From: Kalmusia sp. IMI 367209
Taxonomy: Eukaryota; Ascomycota; Dothideomycetes; Pleosporales; Didymosphaeriaceae
Direction: 5' to 3'
Length of the DNA stretch: 64,000 nucleotides
NCBI GenBank assembly: GCA_027946365.1
Contig: JAPEUQ010000004.1
Coordinates: forward strand, 310,001-374,000
A model generated the notes under the pieces. It did no database searches, had not been told where the DNA came from, and was given only the letters and a program-made list of their open reading frames with translations. The position numbers and the translations under genes were made by a program. The first letter of the stretch is position 1; every line of letters starts with the position of its first letter. Below are positions 32,869 to 43,811 of the stretch, one piece after another.

Positions 32869-34218
32869 TCATCGCTCTTCAACCTCCACCTCTTTGGAGA
32901 GCTCTATTTCTTTGGACGTGGAATCTATCTCCCGAGACGAGCCGCCATCGATCTCTCGTGCGTCGACGTTTGTGCTCATCTTCGAATCCTTGCGTGACAT
33001 GGACTCTCGCTTGCATACGGCGCGGAAATCTGTCCCGCCGATACTCTGGAAGGCCATGCCTTCTTCGAGCTCGCGGCTCGATGGACAGCTCTTGTCCCGG
33101 GACGAGAGCCGGTCTTGCAGCCTGCAGTAGAGCTTGTTGAGCCATGTTTCTGACACGATGGGTCGGAGCACGGGCAGGCAGCAGGCGATCAGAGCGGAGC
33201 TGACTTCGATGAGACACCACATGATAATCTTTGTGTTTTCTTTTAGGAGATTATTGTGGCCGGGATTGGTAGCTGAGGCGCAGTTTAGTGACGAGCGATG
33301 AGAGAGATCGTGTGGAGCGTATCTTACCGTATGCATCCTGCCACATGATGTAGACGCGAGTTGCGGCTGCGGCTGTAGACAAGAAACCCAAGGCAAAAAC
33401 GCCCAGTATCTGGATCTTCCTCCATATGTTGAAGTTCATGTTCCAGATCATGATGACGGGTGCGACAAGGATGAGCACGTCGATGAACAGATCGGTGAAG
33501 CACATGGCTACGTTGAGGCCGCCGAAGTCGCCGCAGAATTGCGCGATGGTCTGTACGGTTGTCCAGTAGGCTGCCGGTCTGGTGCCGCATTGGAAGGTGC
33601 TTGCAAAGGTGAAGGCGATGGCCCAGATCATGAGGACAACGCACAGCCCGATGGAGTAGTAGGAGAAGAATTTACTGATGTGGAAAACCCGCCGGTACAG
33701 AAATACAACGCTGAGTTTGATCGGTGCCAGCGATACTACCGTTATGATGGGAACGATCCATGAGTACTGTTCGTCATGTTAGGTTCCCGGCTTCTCGGGT
33801 CAGGCTGAGGAGGGGTATGTACCTTGACGTTGGGACCTTCTCTCCACGACCGTATCATGGCACCCGTGATGGGGTCGAGTTGTGAGTTTCCTCCAAAGTA
33901 GCCTTTGATTGTGCCTGTGCAGGTCGTTGTTCAGCCAGTGCGCCAGGGTGTGCTGCAAGCTCGGGTCCGACTCACCGTCTAGGATAACGCCTGTTACGCC
34001 CCACAGCCCAATCTTCAACAAGCCATCAGCGTCGTTGGACCAAGGAGAGTGGAATTTTGAGGCAGAGTTCTTACCAAGCCGACCAGGGAAGTCCAGTCAT
34101 CGACTGCAAACTTTTGTTTTTTGAGGCTGCGCACATAGAAGCGGGCGCCGACGCTGAAGGTGGCCAGCGCCGGCAAAACACTACAAAGCACAAAGAGACC
34201 CGCAGCATTGGTAGACAT
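32869..34218 (-). CDS. Pth11-like integral membrane protein (fungal rhodopsin-like domain), second copy
   Basis: Five exons read on the minus strand: 34218-34075, 34012-33976, 33914-33823, 33766-33328, 33272-32869; 371 residues, start MSTNAAGLFVLCSVLP. Helix landmarks: ATFSVGARFYVRSL with KFAVDDWTSLVGL (the DDW motif after helix 1), then IGLWGVTGVILDG, KYSWIVPIITVVSLAPIKLSVVFLYRRVF, FQCGTRPAAYW, FTDLFIDVLILVAPVIMIWNMN, LGVFALGFLSTAAAATRVYIM, and MWCLIEVSSALIACCLPVLRPI. The ~85-residue C-terminal tail is unusually rich in Ser, Glu, Lys and Arg and probably cytoplasmic. Plasma-membrane sensor candidate of unknown ligand. It points toward the phosphatase gene, like its relative on the other side. 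Confidence 0.85.
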
Positions 34219-34765
34219 AACTCTCTGGGTACAATTTGTAGTAGTAGTAGGGGGTGGGGAGGGGTGCAATTGTGCCAGACGGGTGCATTCGCATGGGCAC
34301 CTGCGGTGTCCGAGGAGTTTATCTAGGCCAGTAGCTCAGGATTCAGCGTCACGCAACGAGCGAAATCCTTCATGGCCTGGCACGCAGCTTTTCGTGTTGG
34401 AAGTTCGACCGCCTTTGGACGCATCCAACACGCGGTAGGATGCTGACCCTTGACCCGATGCGGGGCCTGGCGCAGCCAACCAACCGTTGCCTGACGCACC
34501 ATACTCTACACACACAGTCACGGCAAGCCATGCGGCGCCACCGACCGTCGATGGTGGCGCCGCCTCGCGATCTCCTACAGAGCCCCCGCTTGACCGTAAA
34601 TGCCCAGTTGCGTTGGCCCTGCGCCCACGCAATTGGTGGAGTTGGTGGCCGCCTCTGGCAGCCTGACGCCGGAAGGATGGTTTAGGACCTGAACCGCAGG
34701 GCGTTGATGAACCCGTAGGGCTGGCCGCCTCCATCGATCGGCGAGCACCCCCCTCCCTCCCCCCT

Positions 34766-34795
34766 CGTGTGTGGGTGTGTGTGTGTGTGTGTGTG
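34766..34795 (+). repeat. (GT)n microsatellite
   Basis: About 30 bp of alternating GT with one extra GG near the start, preceded by a C-rich tract at about 34747-34765. Confidence 0.85.
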
Positions 34796-35316
34796 CAGCA
34801 TGTACACATCACCCAAAAGAGCCTCCTCAGGGTCCAAGGGTCCTAGCGATCATCTTTCGCTGCGTCAACGTACTCCTCGTGTGTCGGGAACGCGAGGCCG
34901 CAAGAGGCAGTGTTTGCGCAGCGAGAACTACCACTCACCATCTCGGCGGGACTGGGCCCGCTACACACCAAACCACGCGGCTGAGGGATATACGAACTTG
35001 TGTGATAAGGCACGTGCCGTCTGTTCGTCTAGTCTAGTCTATGTGTGTCTAATGCCGATTATATGAACAATGCTGAACAACAAAAAATCTTCGCTCAAAC
35101 GCTGGCTAGCAAGATTCCGTCCACAAGTCCGTCTATGTCGGCGCCCACGCTATGCAAAATGCTGTTTAACAAATGAGAACCCCAAAAAAGGCCGCGAAGC
35201 CACAAAGTCTAGAAGTCTAGAAACCAGGAAAATGCTACCGGAGAAGGGCCGCCCTCTCGTCTATATCCCCCATGCAGGACGCTCGAAATGCTGACATGAT
35301 AACTCTAATCGGATAT

Positions 35317-35340
35317 GAGAGAGAGAGATAGAGAGAGAGA
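35317..35340 (+). repeat. (GA)n microsatellite
   Basis: A 24-bp GA run interrupted once by TA, about 170 bp beyond the 3' end of the precursor repeat array. Confidence 0.85.
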
Positions 35341-35505
35341 TGGAAAAAATCGGAGGTCCGAGCCGATGACGTAGCGTCGCGTATGTACAATCCTTCGACG
35401 TCGTGTAACAAGGCGTTTATGACGGTGACAATTCACCGCCTCCACATGCGTATTTACAAAGTCAGAGCGACCAGTGCTGGTGCACAGAGGGCTGGGTGTG
35501 CGACT

Positions 35506-35855
35506 CTACAGGCCAGTCAAGTCGGCAGCCTCTCTCTTCAGGCCGGTCAGGTCGGCTGCAGCCCTCTTTAGGCCCGTTAGGTCGGCATTTGATCGCTTCA
35601 GGCCTGTGAGAGGTCGGCGCTGGCTCGCTTCAAGCCGGTCAGATCGGTGCTGGATCGCTTGAGGCCGGTGAGGTCGGCGCTTGATCGCTTCAATCCAGTG
35701 AGGTCGTGGCTGGATCGCTTTAATCCAGTGAGGTCGGCGGTCGACCGTTGAACGAGCTCGACGATCCACCGCTTGAGTCCAGTCAGGTCTGTGCTCGCAC
35801 GCTCCTTCAACCCAGTGAGGTCCGTGCTCGAGCGCTTCAGCCCAGTCAAGTCGGC
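35506..35855 (-). repeat. 30-bp coding tandem repeat array of the peptide precursor
   Basis: Units of about 30 bp, each holding one GACCTSACNGG-like block and an AAGCG(A/C/G)-like Kex2 codon pair. Synonymous differences are scattered through the units, indicating constraint on the peptide rather than a very recent DNA expansion. One unit carries the extra AG. Confidence 0.85.
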
Positions 35856-36005
35856 AGCTACCGGATCAGCGTGGCGCTTGAGACTGGCGACCTCTCTAGT
35901 TATCTGCGAATCTGGCGTAGATCCGTAATCCCACGCGATAGGAGCAGCCGTGATCTGGAGCGCCAGGCTCAGAATGAGTGTGATGGCGGCGAGTAGGGAG
36001 CGCAT
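35506..36005 (-). CDS. candidate dikaritin-type RiPP precursor with Kex2-bounded DLTGL repeats (frame broken)
   Basis: The ATG at 36005 opens a secreted protein: signal peptide MRSLLAAITLILSLALQITA, a short leader ending in LKR, then repeats of about ten residues with the form x-x-(A/T/H)-D-L-T-G-L-K-R. Eleven DLTGL units can be counted. Nearly every unit ends in Lys-Arg (Kex2 site); one ends in KER. Between units three and four is an eight-residue spacer, WIVELVQR. As sequenced, the frame stops at 35598 after 135 residues because an AG dinucleotide is duplicated at about 35608-35612. Past it the repeats continue cleanly in another frame to a TAG at 35506. The layout matches precursors of ustiloxin-type peptides and Kex2-processed repeat proteins. 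A UstY gene is divergent 1.5 kb away. The core has no Tyr or Phe, unlike most known dikaritins. Product unknown. Confidence 0.78.
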
Positions 36006-37504
36006 ATTGACAGGGGGGGGGATGTGATGGATAGACCAGTAGAAGCCGCGTAAGAGGGAAGAGGCGCAGTGTGGCGACGTTTGCAATCACACGAGTTCAG
36101 TGTTGTAAGATCTGGGGCCTGCGGAAAGGCAGAGTTGGCTGGTTACGGGGAGACTTATGTCGTTGGCCTGGAATCCGTTGGCGGCGTCGTATAGAACCTT
36201 ATTGCTGGCTATAGAACCTAGATGCTGGGATGGATGCTGAACTTTGTTTGTGATGATGGTTTGTTTTGCTCGCGATCTTGTCATGGTATATGTATACACA
36301 ATGTCGGCCATTAGACGCGCTCGTCTGCTCCACTTTGAAGCTCGTCTCAGCGAACGGTTCCCTATGACGGGGGCCGTACGGGCTCCACGACCTCGATTAT
36401 TTTCCACGGGCACTATCGTCGTCGTTTCGAAAGGTTAGTATCCCTCGGTCAGACTGCCAGTCGAGAAGGCGCAGCGTGGCTTTCGCGATCTTTGTCAGAA
36501 TCCCCGTGATGCTGTCGCACCCATCCTGGATGATGGGCGCCGGGATTCGAGTGATGCTCGGTCAGGGTGTGCGCTGAGCGCGCGTGCATCAATTTACGCT
36601 TCGGTCTCCGAACGCCCGGCTAACGGCTTTAGGAGGTTGTTCGATATGCACGACATCGCTTCGTGCGCACGGCAAAATCAACGTTCCCTCGTTTTTTGTT
36701 GTTTGCTGGTCTGACTTGCTTCCTGGTTCCATAGCTTGGCTGTTGGTCCGATCGACGATCGTCGATCCGATACTCAGCTTATGCGGTGTGTAGCCGCGTC
36801 CATGCCCCTCGTATAGTTGCAGCCGCAACGGCACCGAAACCTGCGTTTATGCGCTCACGGCCCTCCTCGCGGCCCTCCTCGCAATCCCTTCCCTTGGACA
36901 TCGGCGTCCCAGTTGCCCCGCATATTGAATCCTTGCGCACGCCCAATCCTTGCACTAGGTACCCGTCAAACGGGCAGAAACCCGCGCGGTTCTGATAGGC
37001 GCTCGCCCGGCAAATTCCCGAAAGGAACATTAATGTATAAAAACGTTCGGCAATCCACAGTAGCGCCCCTGATCGCTCCGCTGCAGACCGCCATGAATCG
37101 AGGCAAACGACCATCATTTCCAAGAACTGGCAAACGCGGCAGGAAGGCAACCCTGCCTGCCAGGTACAAAACGTGGAACCAGAACAGGGTCCGGAAGCTC
37201 GGACCTGCCTAAGTGAGCCAACCTACAGTGTATACGTTACCCATGGCGGTGCATATGCTCCTCCTCAACAGCAGTCTACCTTGAACGCTGTTGTGGGAAG
37301 CTGGTGGTGCATGTTTGGGGACACTCCCGGAGGATTATGAGGTTAATGGACGCACTGAAGCGACGGGGACTGATGGCCTGACGGATGCTACCTTCCGGAA
37401 ACTAACAAAGGTGAGGATAAGTCTTAACGCAAGAGGTTGATAATCTCATCGTGAACATCATCTTCAGAATCAGAGCTTCCTTACTTACCTTTTTAAACAT
37501 CAAA
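36006..37504. promoter_or_regulatory. divergent promoter region between precursor and UstY gene
   Basis: 1.5 kb separates the starts at 36005 (minus) and 37505 (plus). Open frames at 36087-36413, 36244-36438 and 36779-37212 have no protein character. It should contain the promoters of both genes; no specific element could be assigned. Confidence 0.4.
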
Positions 37505-38421
37505 ATGATTCATCCATCAGAGAAGTGCTTCTTCGATAAGGTTTCGATTGACGGATCCTACGTCGACGACGATCAGGCTTCATCAGCCGACTATGATGCC
37601 TCTGAAGCGCTGTTGGGGGCGTTGAGCACACGCAGCACGGCACAGAGAGGATCAAAGTCCTGGACATCCTGGATGGCAGACAACTCCGCAAAAGTCTTCT
37701 TGACTGTTGCCCTCATTGTCATTGCGGTCGAGAGCATATATATCATTGACCTGCACCGGAGAGCGAACACCCGCTTCCTCGGCCCTAGTATGTCACTCAA
37801 CAACACCGCACTTCGCATCCGCTGATGAATTGAAAGCCGGACTGAGCCACGAACGCACAGTCTCTCGGACAATATACGCACACTCAAAGTACATGTCCAA
37901 CGATGAAGACGAGGCATCCAAGGCATGGGACGAAATCCTGGCGGGCCACGGAGTGATTGCTCTCAACGCCGACGACGTTGCTGAGAAGAATCTTCCGCCG
38001 AGTGTACAACTGCCAGACGAGAGTGGGGATTTCATGTATGTGATTGAAGCATATCATGCTATGCACTGCACAGTAATTCTCCCAGCAAGCATTTCTAAAA
38101 CTTGCACTAACGAGCCTCTAGAAAGTACTCCGCGAGCATTACGTTTTGATGGAGCAAGGTCAATCGTGGAATTGGTCGAGACCTCATGATATGCACTGTT
38201 TCGATGCTTTGCGGCAATACATCATGTGCAACATTGACGATACTATTCTGTGGACAAACGGCCATAGAGAAACGGGCCATGGACAGGAAAAGAAGTGCAA
38301 CGACTGGGACGCACTCCGCGACTACGCAGAGTCCAAGTCGGCCAACTACTTCGATGTTGAGCCCGGAAAGGGCATCATGCACCTGGACAACTACCACCCT
38401 GGTGATGGACTGACGTGGTAA
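37505..38421 (+). CDS. UstY-family (DUF3328) oxidase, RiPP tailoring enzyme candidate
   Basis: Three exons, 37505-37787, 37837-38072 and 38122-38421, encode 272 residues. A cytoplasmic N-terminus of about 65 residues is followed by one membrane helix (VFLTVALIVIAVESIYIIDL, about 66-85) and a lumenal domain. The two diagnostic HxxHC motifs are present: YHAMHC at the end of exon 2, and HDMHCFDALRQYIMCNIDDT in exon 3. Motif spacing and overall length match UstYa/UstYb-like proteins, which oxidise and cyclise Kex2-released core peptides in the secretory pathway, probably with a metal cofactor. The product would be membrane-anchored, facing the lumen that the precursor passes through. Being the nearest gene to, and divergent from, the repeat precursor strongly suggests they work together. 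Confidence 0.9.
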
Positions 38422-39661
38422 CGCCCGGCATGAAATTCGGAGTTGGGGTGGGTAAAATCATTACATGTATCATTATACAATAGTCAAACGAAAGTTATGA
38501 ATATAAAATTGCATCTGTATTATCAATTGTCCCGCCTGCATTCAAAATGCTGAAGTGATCGCGCACTGTCAGTTCCAGGCCCCTGCCTCGGAACCGACAT
38601 CCGGATCGATGCTCCCCCAGCTTTCTCCACATGAGACAAAGTTCTAGAACTAGGACCCTTGAATGCAGTCGCGGTTGGGCGCTACTGCCACCCTAGCGCT
38701 ATATCGCTACAGCGGTAGCGTCGGTGTACGAAAATCAATATACCGAACTACCGCGTTCCCCGGCACCCTGAAGACTGCTTCCCGAGAACGTGAAGCGCCA
38801 CGAGATAGAGCCATCGACCTGGGTATCGGGGCGTCAAAGAAGCTTTGTGCGCCGCACGTCGGACCCGATCGCAGGGCTGAATATGTGGGGAAAGAGCGGA
38901 TATATTGGGGCCAGGGTCGGACGACGAGAGCAGAATGAGGTTGGCCTGAATTAAGGCCGATTATGGGATGTTGGTATGTCATCAAGACTAAAATTGGCTG
39001 CTTTGAGGCTGATTTGAGATGCCCTGCATTTCAGCCGAGTGAGCATGCCTTGCGCTTCAGCCAAGTCGATCCAGCTGGGTCTGAGAAGATCATCCGTGGC
39101 GACTAAGACACTGCGCGTCAAGATAGCACCACGCAACGCCTTGGGTATGGCATGTGAAATCAGGTTATCTGTCAGGCTCGTCGCTTCGAATTATTCCTAC
39201 ACTATGACTGTGCACATCGTCATGTTCCGGTGGCGAGACAATCTTGAGCGAAGATAGCTCATGAGAAAGTCTCGCGATACTCGCCACATCGTACGTGTAT
39301 ATCGCATATGGTTGAACACATGCGATACCAATGGGCATTATCGGAGTGAGAACGTTCCTCTTTGGCGCTTGTCGCTTGTATTTTCGGTCATCGAGCCCAC
39401 CGCTTCGGGCCTACCGCGGTGTTGTTCCTTCCACAGAGTTATGCGCCAACCACCTAAACGAAATACCAGCAAACATATAGAATAAATGCAATGTCATGTT
39501 TTGGATCCCCATCCGTAAAAGACCACAATGTAGCCCTCGCCACCCTTGTGATTTATGCACCATGAACGGTTGTATCTCTGGATCCTGCTATGAAGGATCC
39601 AACGGTCGTGCATCGGCGAATATCCTGTGGCGCAATTGAGGCTCTGAGTGAATTTGGGCGA
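38422..39661. other. intergenic region downstream of UstY gene
   Basis: No supported gene; short open frames only. No second UstY, tyrosinase or methyltransferase gene was found here. Confidence 0.5.
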
Positions 39662-41744
39662 TTAGCCTATCACCCCTTTCCTGTCTTTGTGTTGGGATAA
39701 TCGGTAGTTTTTGAGCATGAACACCCAGACGAAGCAAGGTACCCAAGCACATGTGCCAACAATCACCATCAGCCTCTGTGCATCACCATATGCACGTACG
39801 ATGGCCTGTCTTTCGGGACTATTCCACGGCAAGGCAAGCTGAGCTGGCAGTGACGCGTAGATAGCCGCGGTCTGGTTCTTAGATTCCTCCGGCAAATACT
39901 GCATTAGCTTTGTCGGTATGGTCTGGGTCCAGATCGCAGCCGAGATAGTCTGGCCAACTGAACCACCAATCGAGGTAATCATTCCTAGTAGTGCGAGTCC
40001 AACCGCAACATTCTCGTGTGGTACAGCTGCCATGACGGCAAGTTGTTCGATCATGACTAGGGAACCGCCACACATGGAACCGAGCACCTCTACCATGACT
40101 AAGAGCCCGATAGCCGTGTTGGGCTGCCGAAAGTGGATCATGAGACCGGTCAAGAGTAGTTGGATGGGGACAATGATGATAGCGAACCATTTGTATCGGT
40201 CCGTGTATTTGAAGACGAGGGAGATTATGACACACCAGGCGCAACTAACAATGTTGAATATGTTCGTGATGTAACCCGCTTTGGCGACGGAAAGTTGGAA
40301 CACGACTTGGAGGTACGACCCGAAGTACATCTTATACGAACTGTTCCTGTTAGTTACAATCCTTTGACACCGTTGGGACCAACTTACTAAAATGCGATCC
40401 AAGTATTACAGCCTAGCATACATGCACCGACCACAGAACGGTCCATCATCAGATGGAAGGGGAAGAAGGTCTTCGGAGCCCAGAATTTCTCCCAGGCTGC
40501 GAAGAGGCCGAGTAACACGAGGCCAAATACGATCATGCAAATAATCATAGTTGATTTCCAACCATCTTTCTGATATGCGGCGAGACTGAAAGGTAGCAGG
40601 AATATTGAGAAGCCGCCACAGATCAAGATAAGACCGACCACTAATGAGATGAGCGTGAACCATGCGCCGCACAGAAATCAACCTACCGTCGAACTCGATG
40701 CACCAGTGTCGAATACTCTGCTGTAAGGTGCGACCACTCTTCTCTCTAACGATAACGCCCTTTTGCTTAGCTCGCCTCGACATTACAAGGAATATAGTCC
40801 AAAATGGTATGCACATGAACGGTGTGATGATGGCAAAAGCCCCATATCCCCAGCGCCATGTGGACTTTTCCAAGAATTTCTGACCCAGCTCAGGACCGGC
40901 GAAGGTGTTGCAGATCTGAAAGTTGAACCCAAGTCAGTAAACTATACAGGCATGAATCATTCTCAGATATGCATCAGGTATGTGCCATCACAAGAGTTCG
41001 TCGGTAACGTACGTATGGTGTTGACGTGAATGCAAACCAAATAGCTCGATTCTTGAGCTTCGATGTGTCTGCAATAAAGATGTTGAGCACGTAGCTCATA
41101 CCGTTCATGCCTGTCCAGTAAAATACCTGCGCCGCACAGTAAGTCTGCACGTTTTGGCACACGGCCATGAGTATTAGAGCTATTGGTAATCAGTTTAATC
41201 GGAAGGCGCATAAGATAGTATACGCACAGAGTAGGACGCTTATGAGGCAGAGCATGAAACCTTGCGGGCGTCCTACTAGATCAATGAATTTGGCAAGCGG
41301 TAACTTCGAGATGCCACCGATGAGGCCAGCCACAATACCCGTGATGCCCGTTAAGCCATGCAGTAGAAATTCCGACGTCACATATGGTGTCCAAGAGTAG
41401 TTCGATTGCTGCTGAAGCGAGTCGGTGAAGCAAATGAGCCAGATACTGCGGGTTGTATTAGTGCTACACATCTCGCAGTCGGTGTACACCAAAGCCATTT
41501 ACAAGATGTACGCTGCAATGAGCCACTCCTTGGTCCACACAAGGGTAATAGCCTCCATCTTCTTTAAGCCAAGGGGCTGGTTCGAGTCGATCGATTCCAA
41601 ATCATCGGCTTTCTGAGGATGGTCATCGTGGTCTGCTTTCGGATGCTCAGTCACTGTTGTCGTCTTCTCTTCGTTATCTTTATTGGGGGTTAGATGCGCC
41701 TCTGCGCCATGAAGATGAGGTATTTCAGTCCCAGTTGCCGCCAT
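39662..41744 (-). CDS. siderophore-iron transporter (SIT family, MFS)
   Basis: Six exons on the minus strand (41744-41503, 41445-41228, 41179-41013, 40915-40687, 40640-40388, 40340-39662) encode 595 residues, the normal size for 14-helix SIT proteins. A hydrophilic N-terminus of about 65 residues leads to TKEWLIAAYIFIWLICFTDSLQQQSNYSWTPYVTSEF. This is followed by the SIT signature IGGISKLPLAKFIDLVGRPQGF, then YWTGMNGMSYVLNIFIADTS, LKNRAIWFAF, and the C-terminal YFGSYLQVVFQLSVAKAGYITNIF. Relatives (MirB/MirC/Arn) import ferric siderophores by proton symport. It could instead accept another chelate or peptide, and its place beside the peptide locus may or may not be meaningful. No siderophore synthetase is in the window. 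Confidence 0.9.
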
Positions 41745-42999
41745 TGCAGATAGTGTGCCTGCGCCACCGTGAACAATAAGTCAAAGGATGAACGAGAAGA
41801 GAGAATGCGATGATTGTCGACTTTTAAGATAGGCAAAGTTCGGAGACACCGCAATGAGCTCCAGTTATCGACATTAAACTTTCTATTGTCACACCACTCT
41901 TAGAAGCATCTAGCTATTCTTGATTATTTGGGCATATTCCTGTGGTTCATTTGTAGACTGTCCATTGCAACCGAGCCACTGGGATGAAGTTTTCCTGGTA
42001 CTGGGTCTCCTAGAGACATTTCTCCTTGGCGAAGTGACAGCCTGGCGGCACATGACTGGCGGAACGCTGCTGAAGAGTGCGAAGATGGGCAAAGGTATGC
42101 GGAGTTCGCGCCGGTTCGAGCTCGGTGCAGGTTAGCGATGATCTGATAAGATGGATTAGATTAAAATTCTTACTCTACCCGGTAGCGGCTGGGCGCTGGG
42201 TGACAAGGTGGAACGGCAACCCAAGCCGTTCGGAGCAGCGCCGCCCTTCACTTCCATTACTTCACACTTTAGCACTATGTTCAGCGTCATTTTGCTTACA
42301 GTATGAATATTTGAGAAGGCCACATTATGTTTGGCGATCAGTTGATATATCGCTGAATCAGATACCTGCTTGGTCCTTGGGCCATCACATCGGACGATAT
42401 TCCCAATCTAGACTTCGCCAAGTCTCTTGCAATCCTTTGCCTTTCCGGCCACCATTGCCAAGTGTCTAGAAGGTATGCTTTCTCGGCAGAGAGATCCGTG
42501 AGCGTCTCTTTTTGACTTGACATCAGAATTTCGTTCTACACGCTACGTTGTTTGTATAATAACAAGGTAACTAGAAATGGCGTATGCATGACGCGAGGTT
42601 GTATCGTGACCAGAGGAAAATGCTCGAGATACTTCAATAATTTCAGAGCCAAATTTCCAGAGATATGATGTAGGAAGCCATGTTTATGAACATGCCTCAT
42701 CATCGTTACTGACTCGTTCAACGAATTCCCACTAAGCCTACCGGTAAATCGTTCGATTTGATTGTATTCTAAATAAGCTTTAGCATTATGTTTCATTTTC
42801 ATAGACTATCCTGGTTCATGCACTGTAAATAGTGTGCACGCCATGTCTTGTAATGCCCCATATCATAGCTACCTGGTATAAAAAGCCCTGTTCAAATATC
42901 TACGTTGCGTACTCCTTTGTGTGCTCATCCTTCTGTTACAACAAAATTCCTGCCACACTAGAGAATGGCCTGAAATGCGTGGCGACTTATTTATGCTAG
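41745..42999. other. intergenic region
   Basis: No firmly supported gene. A 61-codon ATG frame on the minus strand at 42338-42523 (rich in Trp, Glu and Arg) lacks splice partners and is not called. A TATA-like element lies at 42877-42884, ahead of the coding-looking block that follows. Confidence 0.4.
42877..42884 (+). promoter_or_regulatory. TATA box ahead of orphan coding-looking block
   Basis: TATAAAAA in the context CTGGTATAAAAAGCCC, about 120 bp before the open block beginning at 43000. It is one of the cleanest TATA elements in the window. Confidence 0.35.
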
Positions 43000-43374
43000 C
43001 ACAGCTGTGTTCTACCCAAAGGGAACAAACCGAAATGGAATCTCAAATATGTCATCAAGAAAGATAAGATTGAGGTCCTCTCACATTCCGCGGGCGACAT
43101 CTGCAAAGCCGTGCAATATGCAGACGACAGTTCCCGTGTCGTAGGCTCCAATGCAGTGTATAATCTGCTAGGCTCCCTCTCAGCAAAATTCAGCTGCGAT
43201 GGTAGCAACACCTTCATGTGCGGACCGAACGCCGCCAAAGGTATGGTCAATTTCATGGAGGCTGTGCTTATAAAGTCCAAAGAACAGCTTCTTAAAACCT
43301 ACGATGAGCAAATTCGTGAAGGTGTACTTGTCGCCAATGAGCTGCTTAACATGCAAGAGATAGGATACATCTGA
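43000..43374 (+). other. orphan coding-looking block, unknown protein fragment or final exon
   Basis: The frame is open from a TAG (42997-42999, usable as splice acceptor) to a stop at 43372-43374, 124 residues. The translation has balanced, protein-like composition: KWNLKYVIKKDKIEVL, GDICKAVQYADDSSRVVG, KFSCDGSNTFMCGPNAAKGM and a C-terminal amphipathic helix rich in Lys and Glu. No in-frame ATG lies near the beginning. An ATG at 42975 opens a different frame, so a short first exon or a frameshift would be needed. I recognise no family. It may be the remains of a small cysteine-containing secreted protein. Low certainty. Confidence 0.35.
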
Positions 43375-43811
43375 GGTGTTGGTCACAAATTTGTCAAGAA
43401 AGGACAGTAGTGATTTGATGGACAAGACGGGACGCTTGACGAGCAGGTTTGACTACTAAATCACCTGTGGTGGCAATCTCATCTTGCGGATTACGGGAGT
43501 TACAAGAACATTTGATGACCGTAGGTGACGTTGCAGGAAATTTTGCTTCTTTCTTAACTCTGTTCAATATCATCATTTTGTCTGTAGGTCGTCTTGCCAG
43601 CGAAGCACTACGCCTTCTTGCTTTGCAGAGCTTCTCGGTCTTGTTTCTAAGCTCCCTTCTCGTATGTGTATTCTTAGTCCTCCTTTGGTAGATACTATTG
43701 ACATTTGTGAGGCAAAGTTTTGATTGATCATATTGTCTGTTACCACGTTCCAGGTTATGAGCTCCACATAGCGTCAGATCTCCTACAACACTTTTACCTC
43801 CTTTCCAACTC
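43375..43811. other. intergenic region
   Basis: No supported gene. The open frame at 43449-43691 is hydrophobic low-complexity without context. Confidence 0.4.

Larger units (their letters stand above)
34219..35505. other. intergenic region with two microsatellites
   Basis: No supported gene. Contains a (GT)n run at about 34766-34795 and a (GA)n run at about 35317-35340. It lies between the receptor gene and the end of the repeat peptide precursor. Confidence 0.5.

Noticed and set aside
35506..35769. Separate small gene for the out-of-frame DLTGL repeats
   Set aside because: It has no own ATG or signal peptide and continues the same repeat array after a 2-nt duplication; treated as part of the broken precursor.
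42338..42523. 61-codon ATG frame on the minus strand
   Set aside because: Short, no homology recognised, no signal peptide or splice partners.
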